From Acidaminobacter hydrogenoformans DSM 2784 (lineage in GTDB: Bacteria > Bacillota > Clostridia > Peptostreptococcales > Acidaminobacteraceae): a stretch of DNA of 64,000 nucleotides. The position numbers and the translations under genes are program-made. Where the stretch lies: contig NZ_FMWL01000016.1 in assembly GCF_900103005.1 (NCBI RefSeq), positions 1-64,000 of the forward strand, given 5' to 3'. This document shows positions 1 to 7,024 of the stretch, one piece after another. A model generated the notes under the pieces. It was not told the origin of the DNA, searched no databases, and saw only the letters and a program-made list of their open reading frames with translations. The first letter of the stretch is position 1. The number at the start of each line of letters is the position of its first letter.

Positions 1-277
1 TAATTGCATATTTAGCTTGAATATCCCGTAAAGAGGCATTCCCCTCAAAATATTCTTTAACGGCAGCAATTTTTAAGTCTCGACTATATGGAGTGTTTTG
101 GGAGGTTGTTAACAATACGTGCGCACCTACGTGCTTGTACATTTTCACCCAGGATTGTAATGATGATTTATCAACTGATATTTCTTTTGCGATAGTTGAA
201 AAACTTCCTAATCCATTTATATAGCGCTGGACTGCTTGAATCTTTTCCTCATAACTGACCTTTGATTTTCTTTTCAT
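1..277 (-). CDS. IS3-family transposase OrfA (5' part, cut by window edge)
   Basis: The minus strand opens with an ATG at 277 behind an AAGGGGAG ribosome site and stays open to position 1. The visible 92 residues are rich in Lys and Arg. They hold two helix-turn-helix-like blocks, one around SYEEKIQAVQRYI with STIAKEISVDKSSLQSW, the other around KIAAVKEYFEGNASLRDIQ. This is the layout of the DNA-binding OrfA protein of IS3-type elements, which normally works with a frameshifted OrfB integrase. OrfB, if present, lies outside the window. The family call rests on motif memory, not on a search, and a domesticated or broken copy is possible. Confidence 0.75.
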   Translation of the reverse strand, partial: MKRKSKVSYEEKIQAVQRYINGLGSFSTIAKEISVDKSSLQSWVKMYKHVGAHVLLTTSQNTPYSRDLKIAAVKEYFEGNASLRDIQAKYAI

Positions 278-328
278 AGAAAAACTCCCCTTGCAGCGAC
301 AGTTTTATTATTTCAACTGTCTACTACA
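278..328 (-). mobile_element. Probable terminal inverted repeat and leader of the IS3-type element
   Basis: Between the OrfA start and position 328 lies a short leader ending, on the plus strand, in CTACTACA. Read outward this gives the TG...CA-type tip usual for IS3 elements. Inside it, AACTGTC (315-321) and GACAGTT (298-304) form a small inverted repeat. The exact tip and any target duplication cannot be fixed because the other end is outside the window. Confidence 0.45.
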
Positions 329-343
329 AAGGGAGCATATCAC

Positions 344-456
344 TTTGCCGATGGTCTCAACAGCACAAAAGGAACCGTCCCCCTTGATTGCCCCTTGATT
401 GCTTTGCCGATGGTCTCAACAGGAGGATTCAAAAGGATTCAAAAGGAACCGTCCCC
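344..456. repeat. Duplicated short repeats next to the IS end
   Basis: TTTGCCGATGGTCTCAACAG occurs at 344-363 and again at 403-422. AAAAGGAACCGTCCCC occurs at 367-382 and 441-456. Together they make two tandem copies of a composite unit between arsC and the IS end. The first word contains the 10-mer GCCGATGGTC that recurs through the window. The second (read as GGGGACGGTTCCTTTT) resembles short dispersed repeats I recall from clostridial intergenic regions; that is memory, not a search. Confidence 0.8.
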
Positions 457-477
457 TATGATTCCATTGTCGTTTCC

Positions 478-900
478 TTACAGCTCCCCGCTGCGAATCT
501 TCTCAGCCAGCGCCTTTACGTTCTCCTCAATCTTATCAATGATGATCTTGAATGCCTCATCACTCTTGCCGGATGGATCGTCCAGACCCCAGTCTTCTTC
601 ATGCTGGCTTGGGAGGAACGGACAAATGACGTTGCAGCCCATTTTAATGACAATGTCGACCTCTGGGATCTCGTGCAGCAGCTTCGGACGCTGGGTCGCC
701 TCCATGTCAATGTTATAGAGTTCCTTGATGAGCCTCACGGCATCCTGATTGATCTGGGGCCTCATTTCTGTACCCGCGGAGTAGCTTTCAAAGACATCCT
801 CGGCAAAATGCTTGCCCAAGGCTTCCGCCATCTGGCTCCTGCAGGAGTTATGCACACATATAAAGGCAACTTTTGGTTTTCCATTCACGTTCAATTTCAT
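478..900 (-). CDS. arsC: Arsenate reductase, thioredoxin-coupled (ArsC/LMW phosphatase fold)
   Basis: This 140-residue cytoplasmic enzyme should reduce arsenate to arsenite so that the efflux pump can expel it. The phosphatase-like P-loop CVHNSCRS gives Cys15-x5-Arg21. The resolving cysteines are probably Cys89 and Cys93 in GCNVICP. The segment DWGLDDPSGKSDE carries the conserved aspartate-proline loop of the family. It starts at an ATG behind AGGAGG with 8-base spacing. It is the last gene of arsR-acr3-arsC, 34 bases after the acr3 stop. Length is normal for thioredoxin-type ArsC. Confidence 0.92.
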   Translation of the reverse strand: MKLNVNGKPKVAFICVHNSCRSQMAEALGKHFAEDVFESYSAGTEMRPQINQDAVRLIKELYNIDMEATQRPKLLHEIPEVDIVIKMGCNVICPFLPSQHEEDWGLDDPSGKSDEAFKIIIDKIEENVKALAEKIRSGEL

Positions 901-934
901 TTAATGATTCCTCCTTATCTTCAAGCGCGCTGTT

Positions 935-1996
935 CTACGCCGCCCGGCCTACCGGTTTAAACCAGTGCTTGGTATTGTTCGCAATTTTGACGAGGGTCAG
1001 CATGACCGGTACTTCCACAAGGACACCGACCACTGTAGCAATGGTGGCGCCGGACTGAAGTCCAAAGAGTGAGATCGCTACCGCTACCGCGAGCTCAAAG
1101 AAGTTCGAGGCACCTATCATCCCTGCCGGTGCCGCGACGTTGTGAGGCAGCTTCCACAGCTTCGCCCAGAAGTAGGCAACGAAGAAGATGAAGAAGGTCT
1201 GGATGATCAGTGGAATCGCGATCAGAACAATATTGATGGGATTGTCCACTATGATTTGGCCCTGGAAGGAGAAGATGATGACCAGGGTCAGCAAGAGCCC
1301 TGCAATAGTGACATTGCCAAACTTAGGAATATAGACCTTCTCGAAATAGTCCAGGCCTTTGTGCTTTGAAATGAAGACCCGGGAGAACCAGCCGGCACCA
1401 AGCGGGATGACGACGAACAGGACAACAGAGAGGAAAAGGGTTTCCCAAGGGACTATGACGTCGCTGATCCCAAGAAGGAAGGCAACTATGGGCACAAACG
1501 CAACGAGGATTATGAGATCATTCGTTGCGACCTGAACCAGAGTGTAAGCGGGGTTGCCCTTTGTGAGATGGCTCCATACAAAGACCATGGCGGTGCAAGG
1601 GGCCGCGCCAAGGAGAACGGCACCAGCCAGATATTCCTTCGCCAGATCGTCCGAGATCAGGCCGCTATAGAACACGTAGAAGAACAGCGAAGCTATTCCA
1701 AACATAGTGAAGGGCTTGATGAGCCAGTTGGTCACCCAGGTAATGATGAGGCCTTTGGGGTTTTCACCCACTTTTTTGATGCTGTGGAAGTCGACCTTGA
1801 GCATCATAGGATAGATCATGAGCCAGATCAGAATTGCCACGGGGATGGAGACGCTGGCGTATTCAAATTTGCTGAGCCACGCCGGAATCTGGGGCAGGTA
1901 CACGCCAATAAGTACACCAATGACCATGCAGGCCGCGACCCACACCGTCAGGTACCTTTCGAAAAAGCTGATGCCTTGAAGTTGTTTCTTTTTCAC
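935..1996 (-). CDS. acr3: Arsenite efflux permease, ACR3 family
   Basis: A 353-residue polytopic membrane protein with about ten hydrophobic segments, starting near FERYLTVWVAACMVIGVLIG. It contains the ACR3-type stretch GAAPCTAMVFVWS with its conserved cysteine. ACR3 proteins expel arsenite using the proton gradient. The start is GTG at 1996 behind TGGAGGATCT; no ATG is near. It sits 20 bases after arsR and just before arsC, forming a standard three-gene detoxification operon. Confidence 0.93.
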   Translation of the reverse strand: MKKKQLQGISFFERYLTVWVAACMVIGVLIGVYLPQIPAWLSKFEYASVSIPVAILIWLMIYPMMLKVDFHSIKKVGENPKGLIITWVTNWLIKPFTMFGIASLFFYVFYSGLISDDLAKEYLAGAVLLGAAPCTAMVFVWSHLTKGNPAYTLVQVATNDLIILVAFVPIVAFLLGISDVIVPWETLFLSVVLFVVIPLGAGWFSRVFISKHKGLDYFEKVYIPKFGNVTIAGLLLTLVIIFSFQGQIIVDNPINIVLIAIPLIIQTFFIFFVAYFWAKLWKLPHNVAAPAGMIGASNFFELAVAVAISLFGLQSGATIATVVGVLVEVPVMLTLVKIANNTKHWFKPVGRAA

Positions 1997-2016
1997 TTTT
2001 AGATCCTCCAGTCATG

Positions 2017-2424
2017 TTAAATTCGTTTGCCAGTTTGTCCGCTGACGCGGGTTTGAATATAAGCTTCGACACTGCCCTTGTCACTGGTGATGTCCTGGCA
2101 GCTGAGGTTACTTTCTTTGTAGACTTTGCATTTTTCGAGGTCCTCGACAAAGACCGGCTCACGCTCAAAGCCCTGCCTTAAGTAAGCTATGAGCAGCGCG
2201 TTTTCCTCAGAAAACCGCTCATCCACTTTATAATGGACCCACTGGCCGTCTTTTGCCCCAGAGATGAGCTTTTGGTTCCTTAGGATGCCCAGGTGTCTTG
2301 AGACGTTGGACTGGCTGAGCCCCAGCAGAACTTCAATTTCACAGACGCACAGCTCATAATGCATGAGGATGTTGAATAGCCGCAGCCTGTTCTCATCGCA
2401 TAAACTCTTCAGGGTTGCAAGCAT
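2017..2424 (-). CDS. arsR: ArsR-family arsenic-responsive repressor
   Basis: A 135-residue winged-helix repressor. Residues about 5-75 carry the ArsR fold: ELCVCEIEVLL has the metalloid-binding Cys-Val-Cys on the third helix, followed by the recognition helix SQSNVSRHLGILR. The C-terminal tail adds further cysteines (EKCKVY, NLSCQD), which may be extra As(III) ligands. It starts at an ATG behind AAGGAGG. As first gene of the operon it should repress itself, acr3 and arsC through the palindromes just upstream at 2471-2513 until arsenite binds. Confidence 0.92.
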   Translation of the reverse strand: MLATLKSLCDENRLRLFNILMHYELCVCEIEVLLGLSQSNVSRHLGILRNQKLISGAKDGQWVHYKVDERFSEENALLIAYLRQGFEREPVFVEDLEKCKVYKESNLSCQDITSDKGSVEAYIQTRVSGQTGKRI

Positions 2425-2470
2425 GGAATACCTCCTTCATGGGATGTTCGTCAATCGTTGTGACTAATTT

Positions 2471-2513
2471 CATATGATTATATTTGAATTTAATCATATG
2501 TTACCATGGTAAC
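2471..2513 (-). promoter_or_regulatory. Operator/promoter of arsR-acr3-arsC
   Basis: 2471-2500 is a 30-bp near-perfect palindrome with CATATGATTA at one end and TAATCATATG at the other. It overlaps GTTACCATGGTAAC, a perfect 14-bp palindrome at 2500-2513. On the minus strand a TATAAT hexamer (plus 2477-2482) lies inside the first palindrome, so ArsR bound there would block RNA polymerase. The -35 region (GGTAAC at 17-base spacing) is poor. Confidence 0.65.
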
Positions 2514-2584
2514 TTCCCTTTTTCAATACCATAATTGTTAAACCATTGTTAACTATCTCCGGTTTTCCGCCCCTACAAATGCAA

Positions 2585-2610
2585 AAAGGACAACCCTCGG
2601 GCTGCCCTTT
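2585..2610 (-). terminator. Intrinsic terminator of the arsP-like operon
   Basis: On the minus strand AAAGGGCAGCCC and GGGTTGTCCTTT form a 12-bp stem with two G-U pairs and a two-base loop, running into TTTTTGC. It lies 22 bases after the stop of the small redox protein. Confidence 0.8.
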
Positions 2611-2632
2611 GTATGATCTCTAAAGACCTGTC

Positions 2633-2860
2633 TTATAAATGCTTTTTGATCTCCTCAGCAGAAAGGACTTTGCCGGCGGACTTCACCTGCTCATCGACGA
2701 CCAGAGCCGGCGTCTTCATAACGCCGTACTTCATGATCTCCATGAAATCCTCAACCTTCTCCACCTTAGCGTCAATGCCCATTTCTTTTACCGCTTGATT
2801 TGCATGCTCTTCCAGCTTTTTGCAGTTTGTGCAGCCTGTTCCCAAAATTTTGATAATCAT
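2633..2860 (-). CDS. Small thioredoxin-fold redox protein (CTNC motif)
   Basis: A 75-residue protein of the MTH895/TM0996 small redox family. The active site is CTNC (Cys10, Cys13) after the first strand IIKILGTGC. The cis-proline loop is KTPALVVDEQV, and the protein ends AEEIKKHL. Proteins of this type commonly follow ArsP/UPF0718-type permeases and probably supply or hold dithiol reducing power for them. It starts at an ATG with a CGAGGAGG site and is the last gene of its operon. Confidence 0.87.
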   Translation of the reverse strand: MIIKILGTGCTNCKKLEEHANQAVKEMGIDAKVEKVEDFMEIMKYGVMKTPALVVDEQVKSAGKVLSAEEIKKHL

Positions 2861-2964
2861 GTTTTTTCCTCCTCGTTTGAAGTTAAGTCTCGTCTTAGTC
2901 TTTTCGTCTTAGTCTTTTAATTTTAATCTTTTCGTTCTATTCTTCTTCAGCCGCAATGCTTCAA

Positions 2965-3969
2965 TCACAGCAGCAAATAGCCAAAGGCATTAAACGTGTA
3001 ACCAATAATCAATATACCAACGCTTACAATGCCCGCGAAAATGACCAGCAGCTTCGTCTTGACAACCTTCTTCAGCATGATCATGGACGGCAGTGACAGC
3101 GCAGTGACGGCCATCATGAACGACAGCGCCGTACCTATGCCCACGCCCTTGTAAACCAGCGCTTCCGCAATAGGCAGCGTTCCAAAGATATCCGCGTACA
3201 TTGGAATACCTACCAATGTCGCCAGCGCCACGGAATACCATTTGTCCTGACCCAGTACCGCTGCAATGACATTTTCCGGGATCCAGTTGTGGATCGCTGC
3301 ACCTATACCTACGCCAATCAGGATATACAGCCAAACCTTCTTGATGATGTCCTTGACCTGATACTTGCCAAAGTTGATTCTATCCCGCCGCGTCATGGCC
3401 TCTTGCTCCATCTCCAGCATAGGATTGCCAAAGACGAAGGGCTCCACGTATTTCTCAAGTCTCGCCTTGCTGATGATTGTGCCGCCAATGACCGCCAAAA
3501 TGAGACCCACCACGACGTAAGCAATGGCGATCCGCCAGTTGAAGATACTCGCCAGCAGTAAGACTGAAGCCAGGTCCACAAGTGGGGAGGAAATCAGGAA
3601 GGAAAAGGTGACGCCTATAGGAAGACCCGCACTCGTAAAGCCTATAAAAAGGGGAATGGACGAGCAGGAGCAAAACGGCGTTACGGTTCCTAACAGCGCG
3701 CCTAAAATGTTCGCGGTGACGCCGTTGAAACGCCCAAGGATTTTACGCGTCCGCTCCGGTGGGAAAAAGCTTTGGATATAGGAAATAGAAAAAATCAGGA
3801 CGGATAAAAGAATGAAAATCTTGATGACATCATAAATGAAAAAGTGCACGCTGCCGCCAATTTTGCTCTCGAAGTCGAGCTTCAGCACGTTCTCGACGAA
3901 TGCCCTGACCCCGTCGTAGAGCCACTCCATTTTCAGCAGCTGCCTGTTCAACCAGCTAAATACAACCAT
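2965..3969 (-). CDS. ArsP/UPF0718-type permease (probable organoarsenical efflux)
   Basis: A 334-residue membrane protein with eight or more hydrophobic segments. The family signature TPFCSCSSIPLF spans about residues 97-108 with Cys100 and Cys102. Characterised ArsP members export trivalent methylated arsenicals; other UPF0718 members are uncharacterised, so the substrate is inferred. The neighbours (ArsR-type regulator upstream, dithiol protein downstream) support metalloid export. It starts at an ATG behind AAGGAGAGG, 19 bases after the regulator. Confidence 0.82.
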   Translation of the reverse strand: MVVFSWLNRQLLKMEWLYDGVRAFVENVLKLDFESKIGGSVHFFIYDVIKIFILLSVLIFSISYIQSFFPPERTRKILGRFNGVTANILGALLGTVTPFCSCSSIPLFIGFTSAGLPIGVTFSFLISSPLVDLASVLLLASIFNWRIAIAYVVVGLILAVIGGTIISKARLEKYVEPFVFGNPMLEMEQEAMTRRDRINFGKYQVKDIIKKVWLYILIGVGIGAAIHNWIPENVIAAVLGQDKWYSVALATLVGIPMYADIFGTLPIAEALVYKGVGIGTALSFMMAVTALSLPSMIMLKKVVKTKLLVIFAGIVSVGILIIGYTFNAFGYLLL

Positions 3970-3988
3970 TGCTACCTCTCCTTGTCTT

Positions 3989-4348
3989 TTAACTTATCAG
4001 CGGGCTGATGTTCCCGCATTGACTCAAATACAGCTCTTTTTCCGATAGTCTCCCACGGTCCTCCACCAGCTGCGGATACGCCTCGAGGTTTTCCGCAATG
4101 GATTTCAGCACCGTGATCAGCATCTCATTGTCCTCTTTGAGGGTATAAAACACAAACTTGTCCCTGCGCTGATCCTCTGCAAGGTTCAAATCCCTCAGCT
4201 TGGACAGGTTCTTTGAAATCGTGGGCTGGGACACCTTTAAAATCCCGCTGAGTTCACAAACGCACAACGGCTCTTGGAACAGCAGCATGATGATTCTCAG
4301 TCGGGTTTCATCAGAGAGCAGCTTAAATATGCCCGTCAAATTGTTCAT
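3989..4348 (-). CDS. ArsR-family transcriptional regulator
   Basis: A 119-residue winged-helix repressor. It has LSDETRLRIIMLLF at the N-terminus, a metal-site helix PLCVCELSGIL with Cys-Val-Cys, and recognition helix SQPTISKNLSKLR. I place the start at ATG 4348 behind AAGGGAGA; ten upstream in-frame codons lack a ribosome site. It differs in sequence from the arsR at 2017, so the two modules are not a recent duplication. It probably represses the permease operon through the inverted repeat at 4410-4435. Confidence 0.88.
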   Translation of the reverse strand: MNNLTGIFKLLSDETRLRIIMLLFQEPLCVCELSGILKVSQPTISKNLSKLRDLNLAEDQRRDKFVFYTLKEDNEMLITVLKSIAENLEAYPQLVEDRGRLSEKELYLSQCGNISPLIS

Positions 4349-4409
4349 GAAAATCTCCCTTCTCGGTAAAACGTCCATAGGTATCTATCTTTGTACTTTC
4401 ACATTCTCG

Positions 4410-4435
4410 TATTCTCATGTGGGTATATGAGAATA
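4410..4435 (-). promoter_or_regulatory. Operator candidate of the second arsR operon
   Basis: TATTCTCAT (4410-4418) and ATGAGAATA (4427-4435) form a perfect 9-bp inverted repeat with an 8-base centre, about 60 bases upstream of the start. A further ATTCTC half-site lies just beside it. The motif differs from the CATATG operator of the first module. Confidence 0.55.
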
Positions 4436-4483
4436 TTAAACCAAATCCCTCAATCTGTCAACGTTCTTTTTTTGCTGATGGAC

Positions 4484-4538
4484 AGTGCTTGGTGGGGGAC
4501 AGGGGCGCGCCACGCGCCCCTGTCCCCCACCAAGCACT
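4484..4538. repeat. Perfect 26-bp REP-like palindrome
   Basis: A left arm at 4484-4509 (starting AGTGCTTGGTGGGGGACAGG) is exactly complementary to 4513-4538, with a 3-base loop CCA. TTT follows on the plus strand, but no plus-strand gene lies upstream. It sits between the terminator of the permease operon and the arsR operator, and has no gene-related role that I can see. Confidence 0.85.
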
Positions 4539-4553
4539 TTTCCCCCAAAACAA

Positions 4554-4592
4554 AAATCCCCCCACGCCACATAAAGTGTGATGGGGGGATTT
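4554..4592 (-). terminator. Terminator of the APC permease operon
   Basis: On the minus strand AAATCCCCCCA pairs with TGGGGGGATTT around a 17-base loop, followed by TTTTTGTTTT. It starts 10 bases after the permease stop codon at 4602. Confidence 0.88.
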
Positions 4593-4601
4593 CAACTAAA
4601 A

Positions 4602-6002
4602 TTAATAGCCCTTAGGCCGCGGCCAGTAAGACGCGCCATGGGCAATAAACCGTGACATATCAAGGGATTTTGACCTGTGCAGCACAAACCAGAAGGAGGC
4701 CAGCAGATAAAACGCGAAGCCTGCCAGGAGATTGATCCAGTAGCCAAAGTACATCCCAAAGAGCGTCGCGGCGGCCAGGGCAATGACCACCAGCGCCGGA
4801 AACGGGTGCCATGGCGCAATGTAGCCACGGTCAATGGAACCAATTGGATACATGCGTCTGAACTTGAACATCATATAGGCAGTCAAAAGATAGACGAGAA
4901 GCGCGGACAAAATTGAGAACGTAATAACCTGATCCAGAAGCCCCGTAAAACCGAACGCCAAGGAGATTGGCATCAGAAAAACAATGGCGCGGTATGGGGT
5001 TTTGTATTTGGGATGGATCGCCGAGAAGGCCTCCGGAATCAGCGTGTCCCGGGACATGGAGTACCAGGCGCGGCTTGAGTCTGCGATACAGCCATTGGCA
5101 CTGGCCAGGCACGCGAGAATTGTCCCAACGAAGAGCAGCTGGATCACTATAGGCTTCCCCGTCGCCACTGCCGCGTCAAACAAAGGATAAGTGGACGCAC
5201 CCAAGAGATCAGCGGGGACCAGTCCCGAGCTGACAAACCAAGTGATGGTCGCGCCTATGATGAGCGTAAGGAGCCCAACAATCGCCCCCACCGGAAGCGA
5301 ACGGCCCGTTGAGCGGCATTCCTCCGCCGCCAGCGCCGTGCCTTCAATGCCAAGATAAAACCAGCAGCCAAACTGGAACGCACCCAGGATGCCCATCCAG
5401 CCATAAGGCAGGCCGTTGGTCATTTCTTTTAAATTGAGCATGCTTTCAGTAGGTGAATAGAATTTGGTGCTGAAAAGTAAAATTATAATGGTTATGAATG
5501 CGATTCCCGTCAGTACAATATTGAGATTGAGCGTGGCGTGTACACCCCGGTAATTGAGCCAGGTCAGGAACAGGATACTCAGAATAATGTAGGGCAGCGC
5601 CTGAATGTCCGGACTGATGGTCTTCAGAATCTCGCCAACGACCAGGGAGTCCGCGGCGGCGAGCATAACGTATTCAAAAACGAGCATCATGCCAACATTG
5701 AACGCCGCCAGTGGACCCAAGAGGTATTTGGCCATGGAATACTGTCCACCCGCCTCAGGCATCACTGAGCCCATTTCCGTATTGAACATGATCAGAGAAA
5801 TATACAGGATCCCAATCACCCAGCAAGCAATGATCGAGCCTAAAGACCCCCCTTTGGCAATGGTAAAGTTCCAGCCCATGAACTGTCCCACGAGAACAAT
5901 GCCCACCCCAAGGGCCCAGATATGCATAGGGCCTAAAACCTTTGACAGATGCGAGCTCGAAGAAGCTTCCTTCGACGCCTTCAGATCAGGTAAATGATCC
6001 AT
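4602..6002 (-). CDS. APC-superfamily amino acid/amine permease
   Basis: A 466-residue protein with about 12 membrane segments. Typical APC features are the early GVGIVLVGQFMGWNFTIAKG helix, EAGGQYSMAKYLLGP, and the FYLGIEGTALAAEE helix known from the ethanolamine/amino-acid permease branch. The start is ATG 6002 behind AAAGGTGG; a TTG at 6020 falls before this site. It is the last gene of an operon with three small membrane proteins and a hairpin leader of ANTAR type, so expression probably depends on the neighbouring kinase/ANTAR pair. The substrate is not decided: ethanolamine is suggested by the regulator type, but no eut enzyme genes are seen here. Confidence 0.87.
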   Translation of the reverse strand: MDHLPDLKASKEASSSSHLSKVLGPMHIWALGVGIVLVGQFMGWNFTIAKGGSLGSIIACWVIGILYISLIMFNTEMGSVMPEAGGQYSMAKYLLGPLAAFNVGMMLVFEYVMLAAADSLVVGEILKTISPDIQALPYIILSILFLTWLNYRGVHATLNLNIVLTGIAFITIIILLFSTKFYSPTESMLNLKEMTNGLPYGWMGILGAFQFGCWFYLGIEGTALAAEECRSTGRSLPVGAIVGLLTLIIGATITWFVSSGLVPADLLGASTYPLFDAAVATGKPIVIQLLFVGTILACLASANGCIADSSRAWYSMSRDTLIPEAFSAIHPKYKTPYRAIVFLMPISLAFGFTGLLDQVITFSILSALLVYLLTAYMMFKFRRMYPIGSIDRGYIAPWHPFPALVVIALAAATLFGMYFGYWINLLAGFAFYLLASFWFVLHRSKSLDMSRFIAHGASYWPRPKGY

Positions 6003-6024
6003 TTCAGTACCACCTTTCAAGAGA

Positions 6025-6141
6025 TTAGTCTTCTTTCTTCATGCGTCCAAGCTCGACGCGTATAAAATCAGAAAAGATCAGATATGCCAGCAGGCCGGAC
6101 AGGCCCCAGGCCACATAGTTCATAATGCTCCAAAAGCTCAT
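6025..6141 (-). CDS. 38-residue single-span membrane protein
   Basis: ATG at 6141 opens a 38-codon frame with one membrane segment (about residues 7-24, NYVAWGLSGLLAYLIFSD) and a charged, basic-acidic tail ending RMKKED. A site AAGGGGG stands 8 bases upstream, and the frame begins 3 bases after the preceding stop, so it is probably translationally coupled. The permease ATG follows 22 bases after its stop. Size, topology and position suggest a small accessory subunit of the APC permease. I know no named family for it. Confidence 0.7.
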   Translation of the reverse strand: MSFWSIMNYVAWGLSGLLAYLIFSDFIRVELGRMKKED

Positions 6142-6144
6142 CCC

Positions 6145-6438
6145 TTACGCCCCCTTGACTTCTATGCTTGTCGTTTCACTGTCGCAGTATAAATTTTGAA
6201 TCATGGATTTTAGCTCTCTGTCAGACTGGTAAAGGACATAGGCCAGATAAATGACGAGACTCACACAAACTAAGCCCAGCGTCTTGAAATCAACGCCATA
6301 GCTTAGAGCCCCGTCTGATTTTCCAGACATCAGCATGGCGGTGAGCAGCGTTGCGAAGCAAAGCACCATGATAAACATTGAATCCATGAGTTCAACCCAA
6401 AAATTCTTTTTCTCCTTTTGTTTTTCAGTAAGCTCCAT
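6145..6438 (-). CDS. Small two-span membrane protein of the permease operon
   Basis: A 97-residue protein with a charged N-terminus (ELTEKQKEKK), two hydrophobic segments (about residues 19-37 and 52-71) and an acidic tail. I choose ATG 6438 behind AAAGGGTG over GTG 6447. It shares its layout, but not clear sequence identity, with the 90-residue protein upstream. No family recognised. The conserved gene order (small, small, tiny, permease) suggests a permease-associated complex or an assembly role. Confidence 0.72.
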   Translation of the reverse strand: MELTEKQKEKKNFWVELMDSMFIMVLCFATLLTAMLMSGKSDGALSYGVDFKTLGLVCVSLVIYLAYVLYQSDRELKSMIQNLYCDSETTSIEVKGA

Positions 6439-6463
6439 GTTTTTCACCCTTTCCAGTAATCAG

Positions 6464-6736
6464 TTACGCTTCACGCTCATGCTCATAGGACAACAGCTCC
6501 TCAACATAAATCTGCCGCTGGTTCTTTCGCAGATGAACCAGAACAGCTATCGAAGACGCTGTGCCAAAAGCAGCGATCAACGCCGCCGCTACAATAATCA
6601 CACCCTTGACAGCAGGATCAGAGACTATCGCAATGACATTGAAGGCTATGTAAATGAGCAGCAGCCAAAATATGGCGAGAAAAAGCATCATGGTGACGCA
6701 GTCTGTTGAATATAGCTTCTGTATCTTTTTTTCCAT
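6464..6736 (-). CDS. Small two-span membrane protein, first gene of the permease operon
   Basis: A 90-residue protein with two strong hydrophobic segments (about residues 16-36 and 44-66) and a charged C-terminal tail (HLRKNQRQIYVEELLSYEHE) that should face the cytoplasm. ATG 6736 lies behind GGGGAGGTGA. It is the first gene after the hairpin leader at 6838-6932. No family recognised. Confidence 0.72.
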   Translation of the reverse strand: MEKKIQKLYSTDCVTMMLFLAIFWLLLIYIAFNVIAIVSDPAVKGVIIVAAALIAAFGTASSIAVLVHLRKNQRQIYVEELLSYEHEREA

Positions 6737-6837
6737 AGGTTTCACCTCCCCCCGCTTGAAAAATGTCAGATGATGAATTTCAGAACTCGCGCGCTTGCAT
6801 CAGCCCCTACGAAGCTGTGAAGCATGTACAGCAAATT

Positions 6838-6932
6838 TCAAAAACAAAAAATGAGGCATCAAGCCATCACAAGCACTGTTGGATGGTTTGAAAGCCTCAT
6901 TGCTTTCGAAATCAGAATGCGCCGTTGCATTC
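6838..6932 (-). promoter_or_regulatory. ANTAR-type antitermination leader (two hexaloop hairpins and terminator)
   Basis: Read on the minus strand. P1 (6915-6932) is stem GAATGC, loop AACGGC, stem GCATTC. Seven bases later P2 (6890-6907) is stem GAAAGC, loop AATGAG, stem GCTTTC. Both six-base loops have A at position 1 and G at position 4, the known ANTAR recognition pattern. The terminator pairs AATGAGGC (6894-6901) with GCCTCATT (6850-6857), with an inner CCATC/GATGG stem, and runs into TTTTTTGTTTTTG. Its 5' arm reuses the loop and 3' arm of P2, so P2 and the terminator exclude each other. A regulator bound to P1-P2 would allow read-through into the permease operon. Confidence 0.88.
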
Positions 6933-6950
6933 ACTTCTTTAATTGTCACA

Positions 6951-6979
6951 ATATTATCAGACTATTTCGAATTCGTCAA
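6951..6979 (-). promoter_or_regulatory. Promoter of the ANTAR-controlled leader
   Basis: On the minus strand TTGACG (plus 6974-6979) and TAATAT (plus 6951-6956) are spaced by exactly 17 bases. Predicted transcription starts near 6944, about a dozen bases before hairpin P1, so the leader RNA would consist almost wholly of P1, P2 and the terminator. Confidence 0.6.
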
Positions 6980-7024
6980 TCCTTAATAGTCCACTTTAGT
7001 CAACGAAACTCTGCCAAAATCATT

